DNA of 64,000 nt from Mycoplasmopsis columboralis (GTDB lineage: Bacteria; Bacillota_I; Bacilli_A; Mycoplasmatales; Metamycoplasmataceae): contig NZ_LR215039.1 of NCBI RefSeq assembly GCF_900660675.1, positions 434,001-498,000 on the forward strand, in the 5' to 3' direction. Shown here one piece after another: positions 1-10,076 of this stretch (its first letter is position 1; each line of letters begins with the position of its first letter). A program made the position numbers and the translations under genes. The notes below the pieces were generated by a model, which searched no databases, was not told where the DNA came from, and saw only the letters and a program-made list of their open reading frames with translations.

Positions 1-404
1 TGTGCGTGTGGGCGAATAAATCAACTATTTAAATCTAAATCAGGTGATTTAAAAACTTTGTCAAAATCAGAAATTGAAAATCCTTTAATTGAATCTTTAA
101 ATTGATTGTATAAAGGAATAACTTCATCTTTAATTAAAGTTTTTTTGTATACAAATTCTTTTTTAGCTACATCTCAAATAAATGAACCATTAGCTCCAAT
201 AAAGTAATCAGGTTTAAGTTGTTCTAAAAAATTACCAATGGTAGCAAATTCACGAGCAGTAGCTACCACGCTAACAATGTTTTTTTCTCTTAAAAGCGAA
301 AACATCTCACGAACTTGTTCTCCAAAAATTAAGTGAGTGTTTGGAAGAAGTGTCCCATCCACATCAAAAGCCGCTATTTTAATTTGTTCTTGTAATTTTG
401 TCAT
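1..404 (-). CDS. HAD-superfamily (Cof-type) sugar phosphatase, 3' end outside window
   Basis: Probable cytosolic haloacid-dehalogenase phosphatase acting on phosphorylated metabolites; the substrate cannot be told. The N terminus carries HAD motif I (DVDGTLLP, residues about 14-21), whose first Asp is the nucleophile in this family, followed by a Cof-like region with VVATAR (motif II type) and FIGANGSFI. The frame stays open through TGA (Trp) codons to the window edge, so the C-terminal part with motifs III/IV is not visible. The ATG overlaps the truB stop by one base (TAATG), so the two are co-transcribed and probably translationally coupled. Confidence 0.85.
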
Positions 405-1237
405 TATATCCTTTCAATAAATACTTTGTCTGGTTGATAAAGATTATTGTTTATTTCTCCTACTGAAACAATCAAATTCTCTTTAACAATTAAGTATTTT
501 CCATTTGGTTGTTTGCATTCAAAAGCGTTACCGTTTTTTAATGCTTTTATTCATTTATCGTTTAACTCTAACCTTTGCAGATCAATAAGCCTAGTAAAAT
601 CAATTTCTTCATACGTATCTTCTGATAAGCCATCTAAAGTAAGATTTCCAATTTGGGTTCTTTTTAGCGAAGTCATCACACAAGTTGTATTTAATTCGTG
701 AGCAACATCTCGCAATACCGAACGTACATATCCTCCCGCAGAAATTGTTAATTTAATTTTAAAAGTTCAGTTTTGATTGTCAAAATCTAGTAACTGCAAG
801 TGATGAATTTTGATTTTCTGGGGCTTTAATTCGAACTTAATGTTGTCTCTACTTAAATCATAAGCTCGTTTACCATTTATTTTTTTTGCACTAATTTGAG
901 GAGGAATTTGTTGAGTTGTTTGCTTAATTTTGTTGATGGCTTGTAATAATTGATCTTTAGAAAATTCAACTTTAGAAGTTGCTTCTGGGGTGCAATTGTA
1001 ATTGTCAAGGGAAGCGCTTTGATAAAAAAACTGAGCTTGAGCAATATATGTTTTAGTGGTATGAGTGATATATTCTAGCATTCGAGTATCTTCATGAGAG
1101 GCAATAATCATCAATCCGCTTGCTAACGGATCTAAAGTTCCAGTATGACCAACTTTTTTAGTTCCTAATTGTTTTCCAATTTGACGAACTTTTTGGTTAG
1201 AAAAAACATTCTGAGGTTTGTAATATTTTAAAAACAC
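404..1237 (-). CDS. truB: tRNA pseudouridine(55) synthase TruB
   Basis: Makes pseudouridine 55 in the T-loop of tRNAs. The 277-aa protein starts MFLKYYKPQNVFSNQ and contains HTGTLDPLASGL, whose Asp is the catalytic residue of the TruB family; later GGYVRSVLRD is also typical. A TGA at 767-769 is Trp, so the gene runs to a TAA at 404-406. The start is GTG (1235-1237), chosen because a strong Shine-Dalgarno (AGGAGG) lies 4 nt upstream and the protein aligns with family N termini from there. It is the first gene of a two-gene unit with the HAD phosphatase, divergent from gmk. Confidence 0.93.
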
Positions 1238-1320
1238 AACACCTCCTATAAGCTATTTAATTTTACTAAATTTTGTTGATATTCCTTTAGTCATAAGCTT
1301 TTATTTATTAGCCCAAAAAA

Positions 1321-1329
1321 TGGTATAAT
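1321..1329 (+). promoter_or_regulatory. extended -10 promoter of the gmk operon
   Basis: TGGTATAAT is an extended -10 element with no good -35. The ATG of gmk starts only 11 nt after the hexamer and there is no Shine-Dalgarno, so the predicted 5' leader is about 5 nt or less. Confidence 0.6.
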
Positions 1330-1340
1330 AAATAGCAATT

Positions 1341-1949
1341 ATGGCAGGAAAAGGAAACCCAATTATCATTTTTACAGGACCCAGTGGTGTTGGAAAAGGA
1401 ACAGTGGAAAGACTTTTGTTTGACTTTGACGAACTTAATTTATCTCTTTCATGTTCTGCCACCACTAGACAACCAAGAGAAGGTGAATTAAACGGAATTC
1501 ACTATCATTTTGTGAGCGTAGATGAATTTCGTCACAAAATTAAATCTCGTAAATTTATTGAGTTTTCTTATCATTTTAATAATTACTATGGAACTTTATA
1601 TTCTGAACTTGATAAAATCCATGCCAAAAAACGTGTCCCAATGCTTGAAATTGAAACTCGAGGAGCCAAGCAAGTAATTGAAAAACTTTATAAACAAAAC
1701 GACCATAATTACAATTTAATTACCATTTTTCTTGCTCCTCCTTCAGTAGAAGAACTCAAAAAAAGAATCATTAATAGAGGAACCGAGACTAGCGAAGTTA
1801 TCAAAGCTAGACTTAAAAAAGCAACTGAGGAACTTGAAGAATCAAGTATTTTTAAATATACCATTATCAACGATACTCCTGAAAGAGCTGCTGAAGAAAT
1901 CAGAAGCATTTTACACAAAGAATTAGGTATTGATGAAGATAGCAAGTAA
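1341..1949 (+). CDS. gmk: guanylate kinase
   Basis: Phosphorylates GMP to GDP with ATP. The 202-aa product has the P-loop FTGPSGVGKGTV (about residues 11-22) and the guanylate-kinase GMP-binding region SATTRQPREGE with a downstream YGT motif. Length is normal for the family. It heads the plus-strand unit gmk-PP2C-kinase-rsgA-rpe, an order common in mycoplasmas and related Firmicutes. Its 3' end overlaps the next gene by 17 nt. No ribosome binding site is visible ahead of the ATG. Confidence 0.95.
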   Translation: MAGKGNPIIIFTGPSGVGKGTVERLLFDFDELNLSLSCSATTRQPREGELNGIHYHFVSVDEFRHKIKSRKFIEFSYHFNNYYGTLYSELDKIHAKKRVPMLEIETRGAKQVIEKLYKQNDHNYNLITIFLAPPSVEELKKRIINRGTETSEVIKARLKKATEELEESSIFKYTIINDTPERAAEEIRSILHKELGIDEDSK

Positions 1950-2691
1950 ATCTATAAAAGGAAATTATCGTGCTAAAAATGATGATCGTGTTGGTGTATT
2001 TGAAAACGATCATGCTATTTTAGCTGTACTTTGTGATGGTATTGGTGGATATTCAGGCGGAGATATTGCAGCTAATATTGTCGTTTCTGAATTTGGTTTA
2101 AAATTCCAAAAATCATTTGTATATACTGAATTTGACAAAATTGAAGAGTGAGTAGATAAAACAGTTTCTGAATGTCGATTACTTATTCGTAAATCCGCTG
2201 AAGTAAACAAAATTACCAAAAACATGGGAACTACTTTAACTGGCGCTATTCTTTTACCTAAAATACAAAAAGCTTTGCTTTTTAATTCTGGAGATTCTAG
2301 AGTATATATTTTAACTAATCAAAATAATTTAATTCAAGCAACCAAAGATCATAATGTGGAGAACAAATTAATTGATGAAGGTGTTAGCATAGAAAACGCT
2401 AAAAAAAACCCTATTGCTTCATATTTGACTTCCGCAGTTGGTTTGAATATGAAAACTACTATTCACTTTGAGGAAATTGAAACCAATATTTACCAAAAAA
2501 TTGCTAAGTTTTTAATAACTAGCGATGGAATACATGGTTTTTTATTCTTTCAAGAATTACAACATTTTGTCAATAAAAATCTTGAGCCTTCCGAATTAAT
2601 TGAACAAATTCTAGATCAAGCAACTATTGCTGAATCTACTGATAATATGAGTGCTATTTTAATTGATATGGAGTTAAATGATGAAAAGTAA
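1933..2691 (+). CDS. PP2C-family protein Ser/Thr phosphatase
   Basis: Metal-dependent phosphatase that probably reverses the activity of the adjacent kinase (PrpC/PrkC-type pair). PP2C motifs in order are LCDGIGGYSGGD near residue 35, MGTTLTGA, GDSRVYI, TSDGIHG and DNMSAIL near the C terminus, supplying the metal-binding Asp residues. TGA at 2149-2151 is Trp. I start at ATG 1933; a TTG three bases earlier is also possible. It overlaps gmk by 17 nt and the kinase by 14 nt, so all three are translated from one message. About 252 aa. Confidence 0.92.
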
Positions 2692-3661
2692 ATACATTTT
2701 AGATAGTTCTCATGTATATCAAAAATACGAGATTGAAAAGCTCATTGGTTCAGGAGGAATGGGTTCGGTTTTTTTGGTTCATCTAAAAAATGATCCTGCC
2801 CAAAAATTTGCTTTGAAATATTATAAAAACGCCATGGAGACCAATAATGCATTGCGTTTCAAAACGGAAGCTAAATTGCTCAAAGAAATCAAAAGCAAGT
2901 CAATTCCAAAGTTTGAAGAATTCTACGAAGATAATGCCGAAATGTTTTATGTCATGGAATACATTGAAGGAGAAACGCTTAGTGATTTGTTGGCTAAAAA
3001 AGGACGTTTGGACACCCGTAGAGCCATTAACTATATGAAACAAATCAATGAAGGAATTGCCGAACTTCACGCTTTTAACATCATTCATCGTGACATTAAA
3101 AGCCAAAACATTATTGTAACCAAAAACCAAGAAATCAAAATTGTTGATTTAGGAATTTCACTTGCACCAGATTCACAAAGAATCACCAAAACTAGCACTA
3201 TTGTGTGTTCACCATATTATGCTGCTCCAGAAATTAATGATAAAATCACCAAAGCTGTAGATATTTACGCTTTAGGAATAGTCTTTTTTGAAATGCTTAC
3301 TGGAAAATATCCTTTCCGTGGCAAAGATGAATACGAAACCATTAAAATGCATAAAGAAAAAGACTTTCCAAACATTCGTGAATTCATCGATGTTCCGTGA
3401 TCCATTTATAACATTATTGCTAGAGCAGTGGCTAAAGATCCGAAAAAACGTTATGAAGATGTATGAAAATTCAATAAAGATTTGACTAATGCTTTAACAC
3501 CAAAAGGAAAAGCTGAAAAACCTCTTAATATGAAGACTTTACAAGTTAGAAAAACCAAAGATCTATTTTTTGCTTCGAATAAATTTTTAGTAATTGGAAT
3601 TGTCATATCAATTATTGTTATTGCAATTGTACTAACGATTGTCTTTTTAAAAATTACTTAG
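2678..3661 (+). CDS. Ser/Thr protein kinase with C-terminal membrane anchor (PrkC-like)
   Basis: Hanks-type kinase, 327 aa. Visible motifs are the glycine loop GSGGMGSV (24-31), catalytic Lys in FALKYY (about 47), HRDIKSQN (137-144, catalytic Asp 139) and DLG in place of DFG (157-159). After two TGA-encoded Trp positions the domain ends and a single hydrophobic helix (about 304-324) forms the C terminus. The extracellular PASTA repeats of Bacillus PrkC are absent, as expected without peptidoglycan. Translated from a message shared with the PP2C phosphatase; an SD-like GGAG precedes the first of two adjacent ATGs. Confidence 0.92.
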
Positions 3662-3668
3662 GAGGATC

Positions 3669-4511
3669 ATGAAAGGTAAAATTTTTAGTATCATCGGTGG
3701 AGTTTATACTGTTGAACTACAAAATGGTGAACAAATCAAAATTTCCGCCGCTGGAAAGCTACGCTATTTAAATGTCACCCCTTTAGTAGGAGACGATGTT
3801 GAAATAATAAACAATCAAGTAAGCGAAATTCTCCCTCGTAAAAATTCTTTTATTCGCCCTAAAGTAGCAAATGTAGATCAAATGATTTTGCTGATGTCTT
3901 TTAAAGAACCTGAATTTAGTTCGTTTTTGCTTGATAAATATTTAAGTATTGTTGAAAACAAAAAAATCAAGCCGATTTTATTTTTTACTAAATACGATTT
4001 GACCAACGAAAATCATTGATATGAACAATATCAAAAAATGAACTATGAGGTGTATTTAATCAATAACACATCTAGCGAATACGTTAATTCAATAAAGAAT
4101 ATTTTTCAAGACAAATATTCAGTATTTATGGGTCAAACCGGAGTTGGAAAGACTACAACTATTAATAAATTAAGTAATAATAATTACCAAACTCAGAGCA
4201 TTTCTAAAGCTTTAGGAAGAGGAAAACATACCACTAGAGCCATTCACATTACCCCTTTCAATAATGGATATCTAATTGACACTCCAGGGTTTTCTTCACT
4301 AGATTTAGATATGGATAAGTACGAATTAGCTCGTAGTTTTGCTAGTTTTGATACTTTAGCACAACAATGCAAATTCCGTTCATGTTTGCATTTAAATGAA
4401 GATCAATCAGTGTGTGCGATTAAACAAGCAATTAACACTGATGTTGTGCCTAATTTTAGATATGAAAACTACGTGAAATTACAAGCTCAACTTAAAGAAA
4501 GAGAGAAATAA
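3669..4511 (+). CDS. rsgA: ribosome small-subunit-dependent GTPase RsgA
   Basis: Circularly permuted GTPase that helps mature the 30S subunit. It has an N-terminal OB fold, G4-like TKYDL (107-111) preceding G1 GQTGVGKTT (155-163), then G3 DTPGF (204-208): the order G4-G1-G3 is diagnostic. The C-terminal zinc site is complete (Cys234, Cys239, His241, Cys249). TGA at 4017-4019 is Trp. A strong AGGAGG lies just upstream of the ATG. Its stop overlaps the rpe ATG by one base. 280 aa, normal length. Confidence 0.95.
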
Positions 4512-5179
4512 TGAAAAAATATGTTACACCTAGCTTATTAAATGTGGATGCTGGTGATCGTTTACAAATGGCCACCACATTAATTGAACAAGGAATTAAA
4601 TGAATTCACTACGATGTTATGGATGGTGAATTTGTTCCAAACACTGCCATCGAACCTCAAGAAATTATGGAAATAAATAAAAAAGGACCTCAACACTTTA
4701 AAGATGCACACTTAATGGTAAGCGATCCATATCTATATGCAAACTTGTTAGCTGAACATGTTGATATATTAACATTTCACTACGAAGCAATTGTTGATGA
4801 TACTGATGAATTTTTAAATTATATTTTAGATAATAAAGATCAAATGAAATTTGGTTTAGCTATTAAACCTAACACTTCTGTTGAAAGTATTAAAGAATAT
4901 CTTCCTCATTTAGCTTTAGTTTTAGTTATGTCTGTGGAACCAGGTAAGGGAGGACAAAAATTCATGCCCGTTGCCATAGACAAAATCAAAGAACTCAAAC
5001 ACTTACGTTCTTTACATGGATATCAATACTTAATTCAAGTAGATGGTGGAATTAATGGCGAAACAGGTCCTTTATGTTTTAAAGCCGGGGCAGATGCTTG
5101 TGTGGCTGGAACTTACTTAATTGTAGAACCTACAAAAGAAAGAATCAACACAATTTTTGGTGAAAAATACGCAAAATAA
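4511..5179 (+). CDS. rpe: ribulose-phosphate 3-epimerase
   Basis: Interconverts ribulose-5-phosphate and xylulose-5-phosphate in the pentose phosphate route. The 222-aa TIM-barrel shows SLLNVD at the N terminus, HYDVMDGEFVPN, HLMVSDP, VMSVEPGKGGQKF and the C-terminal phosphate-binding QVDGGIN and AGADACVAGT. The single TGA is the Trp of IKWIHYDVMDG. Last gene of the gmk operon; a hairpin terminator follows immediately. Confidence 0.95.
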
Positions 5180-5203
5180 AAGCAGCTTAATTGCTGTTTT
5201 TAT
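5180..5203. terminator. bidirectional terminator between rpe and the minus-strand lipoprotein
   Basis: AAGCAGC and GCTGTTT form a short stem (one G-T pair) around TTAATT, followed by a T run on the plus strand. The stem overlaps the stop codon of the convergent gene. Confidence 0.6.
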
Positions 5204-6029
5204 TTTGAGTTTTATTCTTTACAAATTCTTGAATTTTAGCTTCATTGTCATTAACAAATTCAGAAATAGCAATTTTGTTTGCCTCTTTTATTTCCTCATC
5301 AGTAAATTTGGTTGATATTTCAGCAAGCTTTAGAAAATTTTCTTTTTGAATGTCAATTTCATTTTGGAGTTTTTCGTATTCAATAGTTGTAAAAATTTGA
5401 TCTAAAACTTTAGTTTGATAAAAAGTCAATACGATCGAGTTAAAGAAATTATTAACTCTTTGAAGGTATTTTTCACGAACTTCCTTGAGCTTTTGAAAGT
5501 TCGGTCTTTGTTCATCTTGAACAATGTTTAGTGTTTCATTTAAAAATAAATCTAAATAATGTTGAGCAGAGGTCATTCCAATAAAGTTAAATTTAGTTTC
5601 AGTGTCAAGTAGCATATATGGAGTGATTGCTTCTAATGAATTATAAATTAAAGTATTATTTAATAATTGTTTTAACAGTTCTTCACCCACTTTAATAATT
5701 GTTTGAATTTGCGCTGATAAAACACGTTGATTTTCTTCTGAAACAGTATTTAAATCAGTATATTTATTTTCTTCAATTTGCTTTAAAATGTTGGTATAAA
5801 CTTCATAAGATTTATTTAAAGAAACAAGCATAAATTGTAGTTTTTGAGCATTCTCTTCAGTTTGATTGGCTGTTGCTTTAACTTTATTAACAAAAGTAGT
5901 TAATTGATTGTAACTGTTTTTAAAATGATTCTTTTTAAATAAATTATCACAAGAAACAACTCCTAAAGCACTTACAGCAATAATGCTAGCAGGAATTGTG
6001 GCTTTAATTCAAAATTTTGAAATTTTCAT
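5187..6029 (-). CDS. predicted lipoprotein, helical
   Basis: 280-aa lipoprotein of unknown function. The N terminus has a Lys-containing n-region, a hydrophobic core and the lipobox LGVVSC at about residues 24-29, so Cys29 is the predicted lipid attachment. The rest is Glu/Lys/Asn/Gln-rich and looks almost entirely alpha-helical. I chose the ATG at 6027-6029 because an internal Met (5831) would remove the signal peptide; the intervening codons include one TGA (Trp). A -10 hexamer ends 6 nt before this ATG and there is no Shine-Dalgarno, so the mRNA is probably leaderless. Confidence 0.8.
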
Positions 6030-6035
6030 ATTGTT

Positions 6036-6043
6036 ATTGTATC
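6036..6043 (-). promoter_or_regulatory. -10 element of the lipoprotein gene (leaderless type)
   Basis: Minus strand TGATACAAT (extended -10) followed by six bases and the ATG. A start point seven bases past the hexamer would fall on the A of ATG. Confidence 0.5.
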
Positions 6044-6061
6044 AAAAAAAGAAGCATTAAC

Positions 6062-6730
6062 TTACTTCTTTGTTCTTTGTACTTTTAAAAGATATTCCAC
6101 TCCAGATGTGTAACTTATAACCACACTTAAAATTAATAGCACAAAAATAATTCATCTGTTAACCACTTCAAATAAACCTTCCTCAGCTAAGACATTTGAA
6201 TAAATAGTAAGAGCATTAATTAAAAGTGCATAGATAACTACAAGTGAAATAAAAAAAGTTTTAATGCGTCCTAATTGTGAAGCTTTTACATCAATTCCTT
6301 TTTTGGCCATTTGTACTCTAGAGCCATCGACAATTAAATCTCTAATAATAATTAAAACAACTAATCCTGGATTAAATCAGCTAGATGATACATCCGGATA
6401 TTTTGGTAAAGCTAAGTACACAAAAGCAACAACAGTAATTATTTTATCACCTAAGGGATCTCATAACTTTCCAAAATCAGATACTACTTTCCATTTTCTA
6501 GCTAAATATCCATCCACAAAATCTGTAGAAATAGCCACCACAAAAACAACAAGCATCAATCAAGCTAAAAAGATATCATATCCACCAAAGAAAATCGCTA
6601 ATCCTCTTGTAGTTGTGATATTAGGAATATATTTAATAACAATAAAAAACACTAACAAAAATGCTAAAACTATTCTAACCACGGTTAAAACATTTGGAAT
6701 TTGTTTTTTCGCTTGTGAATTAACTTTCAT
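6062..6730 (-). CDS. pgsA: CDP-diacylglycerol--glycerol-3-phosphate 3-phosphatidyltransferase
   Basis: Membrane enzyme forming phosphatidylglycerophosphate, the first committed step of phosphatidylglycerol and cardiolipin synthesis. The CDP-alcohol phosphotransferase signature is complete: DG-x2-AR-x8-G-x3-D-x3-D, seen as DGYLAR ... GKLWDPLGD (about residues 60-84). Several hydrophobic helices follow. 222 aa, four or more TGA-encoded Trp codons. It follows a small membrane protein gene with 3 nt between them. Confidence 0.93.
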
Positions 6731-6733
6731 GAA

Positions 6734-7267
6734 TTATCTTCTTTCGATTCTCTTTTTCTTTTCAAAAGCATAATGTTGACGCATGAATTCAACTTCTTGT
6801 TCATATTCTTTTTCAAGCATGGAATCTTTGGCTTTTTGCTCTTCTTTTGCAAAAAAGTCAATTGCGTTTTTACATTTGCTATCTCAAGAATTTGATTTAG
6901 TATCTTTTAAGTCGTTCACATGTTTAACTAACAATTCTAATTCAGGATTTGGTAATACAAATCTTTTGAAACGATCTAACTTAACCATTTCCTTTAAGTA
7001 TTCGCTAGCAATGAAGTTGATATCTCCCATTTTCATTTCACCAATACTTACTTCAAAGCTTTTTAGTTCTTTTTGGTTTAAACGAATTAATTCATTAACA
7101 GTTACAACTACTGATTGAGAATATTTTCTAGCTTCAGTTTTAAACTCTTCTAGCAGTTTCTTTTCTTTGCGTGCATCAAGTTTTTCTCTTACGACTTTGT
7201 AAACAATAAATCCAATAATTAATAAAATGAATGCACCAAAAAGTATTCAAATATATATATCACCCAT
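6734..7267 (-). CDS. hypothetical membrane-anchored coiled-coil protein
   Basis: 177 aa, not recognised. An N-terminal transmembrane helix (about residues 5-26) is followed by a charged region rich in Lys and Glu, predicted as helical or coiled coil facing the cytosol. The topology resembles RNase Y's N terminus or other single-span scaffold proteins, but no KH or HD motif is present. It sits in a run of minus-strand genes (mgtE, 106-aa protein, this gene, pgsA), which suggests a housekeeping membrane role. Confidence 0.7.
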
Positions 7268-7274
7268 GATTCTC

Positions 7275-7595
7275 CTATTTCTCGATTTTTAATTTTCATT
7301 TATCTGGTTTTTGTTCGGTAAATTGTGCCATTATGTTTTCAAGATCTTTTTCAGTTAAAGTTGAACGTTGAATTTCATTGTGTAAATAGGCACTGTATTG
7401 ACGATAATTAAAGCTGGGTTTTGGGGTTACTTTTTTGTAAGTAATTCTTCCTCCAACTGATAATGGCTCGTTAATTTCCACTTCGGTTCCAGCTACTAAG
7501 TCCTTCATTTCTTTTTTAAGAATACGAACTTGGTCTTGAGCTTCTTTGAGCTCTTCAGCTAATAATTTTAATTTTTCAATATTTGCAACTTCCAT
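7275..7595 (-). CDS. small conserved hypothetical, coiled-coil N terminus
   Basis: 106 aa, not recognised. The first 35 residues form a likely coiled coil with heptad-like Leu/Ile/Lys/Glu, followed by a compact region containing VGGRITYKKV and a Tyr-rich segment. One TGA near the end is Trp. A TAG at 7275-7277 ends it 7 nt before the next gene. Its small size and place between mgtE and the membrane-anchored protein suggest co-expression. Confidence 0.65.
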
Positions 7596-7603
7596 ATTTC
7601 TCC

Positions 7604-9091
7604 TTATACAGCAAGTGTTGGAATAACTCCGGTTTTCACTCCAATATACAGCATGGCTATATTAATTCCAAAGAAAATCAATGTTGAAAGCGCATCTGAA
7701 AGAGTAGATAAAATTGGTGCTGACATAACAGCTGGGTCTTTTTTAAATGAAATAGCTAAAAGCGGAATAACTGTTCCTAAAAACTTTGCAAAAATAACCA
7801 CCACAAAAAGCGAAATTGAACTTCCGATAATCACAAAAGTCAATCCTTCTCATGACACTTCTTTTTCTTTGAAAATCAAAAAGTAAATGTAAAGTCTTAA
7901 GATGTTAAACACAAACATTACCAAACCAACAATAAAGGCAACTTTAATTTCTTTTCACACTGCTTTTCAGGTATCTTTGAGTTCCAATTCTCCTAAGGCA
8001 CTAGCCCGAGTAATTGTGGTAGAACTTTGGGAACCGGCATTTCCAGCCGATCCAGAAATAACCGGGATAAGACCAACTACAATAGCTACAGGAATAGTTA
8101 TTTTTAAAGATTCTTCAATAAAGGTTTCACTAATGTGAGTGAATTGTTCAATAACAAGTTGACTTAGAGTAGCTGAGAGCATTAAGATGATCAGTCATAA
8201 AATACGCGATTTTACGATGGTTTTAACGCTTGTTTTTAAATAACTATCTTCAGCAGCATCAGGATTAATCCCGCTCATTTTATAAATATCTTCTGTGGCC
8301 GCTTCTTGAATAACATCAATAACATCATCAGAAGTAATCATTCCAATTAAAAAGTTTTCACGATTAATAACCGGAAGAGTTGATCTATCTTGATCAGCGA
8401 AAATAAGAGCCGCTTCTTCTTTAGAATCGTAAGTGTATACCGATCTTACTGGCGAATAAATTTCATCAATAACTTCGTCCTCATCAGAGAAGACAATTTC
8501 TTCTAAAGTCACCGATCCTAGTAAAATTCCTTTTTGATCAACAACATACAAGTTATGTGAAAGCTCCATTTTGTTGCGGTAGTCACGACGAATTTTGTTT
8601 AAAGCTTTTTTACATGTTAAAGTATTGGTTACAGTGGAAATATCCACTGACATAATGCTTCCAACTTGATCATCACTATAAGATAAAATCGAGTTGATTT
8701 TGTCACGCTTTTCTTTTTCGGTGTCATTTAAAATTTTACGAGTTAAATTAGCAGGTAAATCTTCTAAAACGTCAGCTAACTCATCGGTTTGGAGTTCTTG
8801 AAGAACCTTTATTCCTCACTCTTCAGTTAAATTACTTACTAGTTGTGATTGAATGTTTTCATCTAAGTAAGAAAAAAGTTCAGCAGCATCAGCAGTTTTT
8901 AAAGAGCGAAGTAAAAATAACTGATCACTGGGTTGTAAGTTTTCAGTGGCATAAGCAATATCTGCTAGTGTATATTGATCTAAAAATTCTCTAATTTTTC
9001 GAATGCTTTTAGATTGAATCAGTTTAGTGAGTTCAATGAGAATTTGCTCTTCAATGTCATTGGTGTATTCTAAGTTTTTTGCTTCCATCAT
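7604..9091 (-). CDS. mgtE: magnesium transporter MgtE
   Basis: Mg2+ channel/transporter, 495 aa. An N-terminal helical MgtE_N domain (about 1-130) is followed by two CBS modules (VVDQKGILLGSVTLEEI; TLPVINRENFLIGMITSDDVID) that sense intracellular Mg2+, and a C-terminal membrane domain with five hydrophobic helices including PVISGSAGNAGSQ, which matches the conserved pore signature. Strong GGAGG upstream; start is ATG 9091 or the next ATG (9088), the latter with the better spacing. Preceded by cdaM with 15 nt between. Confidence 0.95.
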
Positions 9092-9106
9092 TGAACCTCC
9101 TTTGAA

Positions 9107-9688
9107 TTAATCTTTAATGTATTTTAATAAGGTTTCCCTAAAATCAGCAAGAGGCACTTTAGTCATTGAAGTCCCTTTTAAAATAGTAATTGTTCCTGTT
9201 TCTTCAGAAACAACAACAGTAGTGGCGTCTGATTGCTCAGAAATCCCTAACGCAGCGCGATGACGTGACCCTAAACTATTATCAACACTTTTACGAGTGA
9301 TTTTGTAAAAAGTAGAAGCATAATAAATTTTATTATCTCTAATGATGACTGCTCCATCATGAATTGGGCTTTCTTTTGAAAAAATCGCAATTAATAAAGA
9401 ACTAGACAAATTAGCATTTAAAATTACCCCATCAGTTCTTAAATTATCTAAATTTTCATTATTTTCAAGTGTAATTAAAGCTCCAATTTTGTTTTTAGAT
9501 AAATATTCAACAGCATCTCTAAGTTCATACAAGAGTCTTTCTTGCGATGATTTTCCCAAAGATCGATACTTATTTTTGATGATTTTGTTTGAAATAAAAT
9601 CTCTTAAAAAAGGTCCTACTTGCACAATCAAAATTCCTAGTACAATTAGAAAAATTAATAAGACAAAAATTAAAATAACAGCAAGCAT
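9107..9688 (-). CDS. cdaM: diadenylate cyclase, CdaM type
   Basis: Makes c-di-AMP from two ATP. The 193-aa protein has one N-terminal membrane helix (about 2-24), rather than the three of CdaA, which is the mycoplasma CdaM architecture. The DisA_N catalytic motifs are intact: DGA at 111-113 and RHR at 142-144 (GSRHRAALGIS). It lies between a small tail-anchored protein gene (1 nt apart) and mgtE, and the matching phosphodiesterase gdpP lies about 4 kb away. The c-di-AMP link to ion homeostasis fits the neighbouring Mg2+ transporter. Confidence 0.93.
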   Translation of the reverse strand: MLAVILIFVLLIFLIVLGILIVQVGPFLRDFISNKIIKNKYRSLGKSSQERLLYELRDAVEYLSKNKIGALITLENNENLDNLRTDGVILNANLSSSLLIAIFSKESPIHDGAVIIRDNKIYYASTFYKITRKSVDNSLGSRHRAALGISEQSDATTVVVSEETGTITILKGTSMTKVPLADFRETLLKYIKD

Positions 9689-9689
9689 A

Positions 9690-9983
9690 CTATGAGGCGA
9701 ATTTTCCTATTGCGTATGATACAAGTAATAATAAAGTTATTGTTAACAAAATCACGCCAATATAAATAATGTTTAATCAAAAACGTCTTTTTTTATCTTT
9801 GGCTTCTTGAAGTAATTGTTCATGAGTTTTTTCTGGTAAAACTTGACCTTGATCATCATAACTTGCAGCTATGATACGATTAATTTCTTGTTTACGTAAG
9901 TTGATCAAATGTTCAGGATCTAGTTTTGATTCTGAATTTTTCTTATCGTCTTTAGTGGTTTTTAGTAATTTTTTAATGTCCAT
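9690..9983 (-). CDS. small tail-anchored hypothetical protein
   Basis: 97 aa, not recognised. The N-terminal two thirds are charged and soluble (Lys/Asp/Glu-rich), followed by a strongly hydrophobic C-terminal helix (about 70-92), so it is probably tail-anchored in the membrane with the soluble part inside. TGA at 9777-9779 is Trp. AAGAGG lies 7 nt upstream of the ATG. Its TAG ends one base before the cdaM ATG, so it is cotranscribed with the cyclase and could modulate it; that is inference from position only. Confidence 0.65.
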
Positions 9984-10057
9984 AATGACCTCTTAAAATA
10001 TTTATATTTTAATTTTACTTTATCGCTTTAAAAACGCAAATTTTATTTTAAAAATAA

Positions 10058-10076
10058 AAATGCTTTTAAGGCATTT
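10058..10076 (-). terminator. terminator after the CNNM/CorC gene
   Basis: On the minus strand AAATGC and GCATTT form a stem with a T-rich tail; it begins right after the TAG of the upstream gene. Confidence 0.6.
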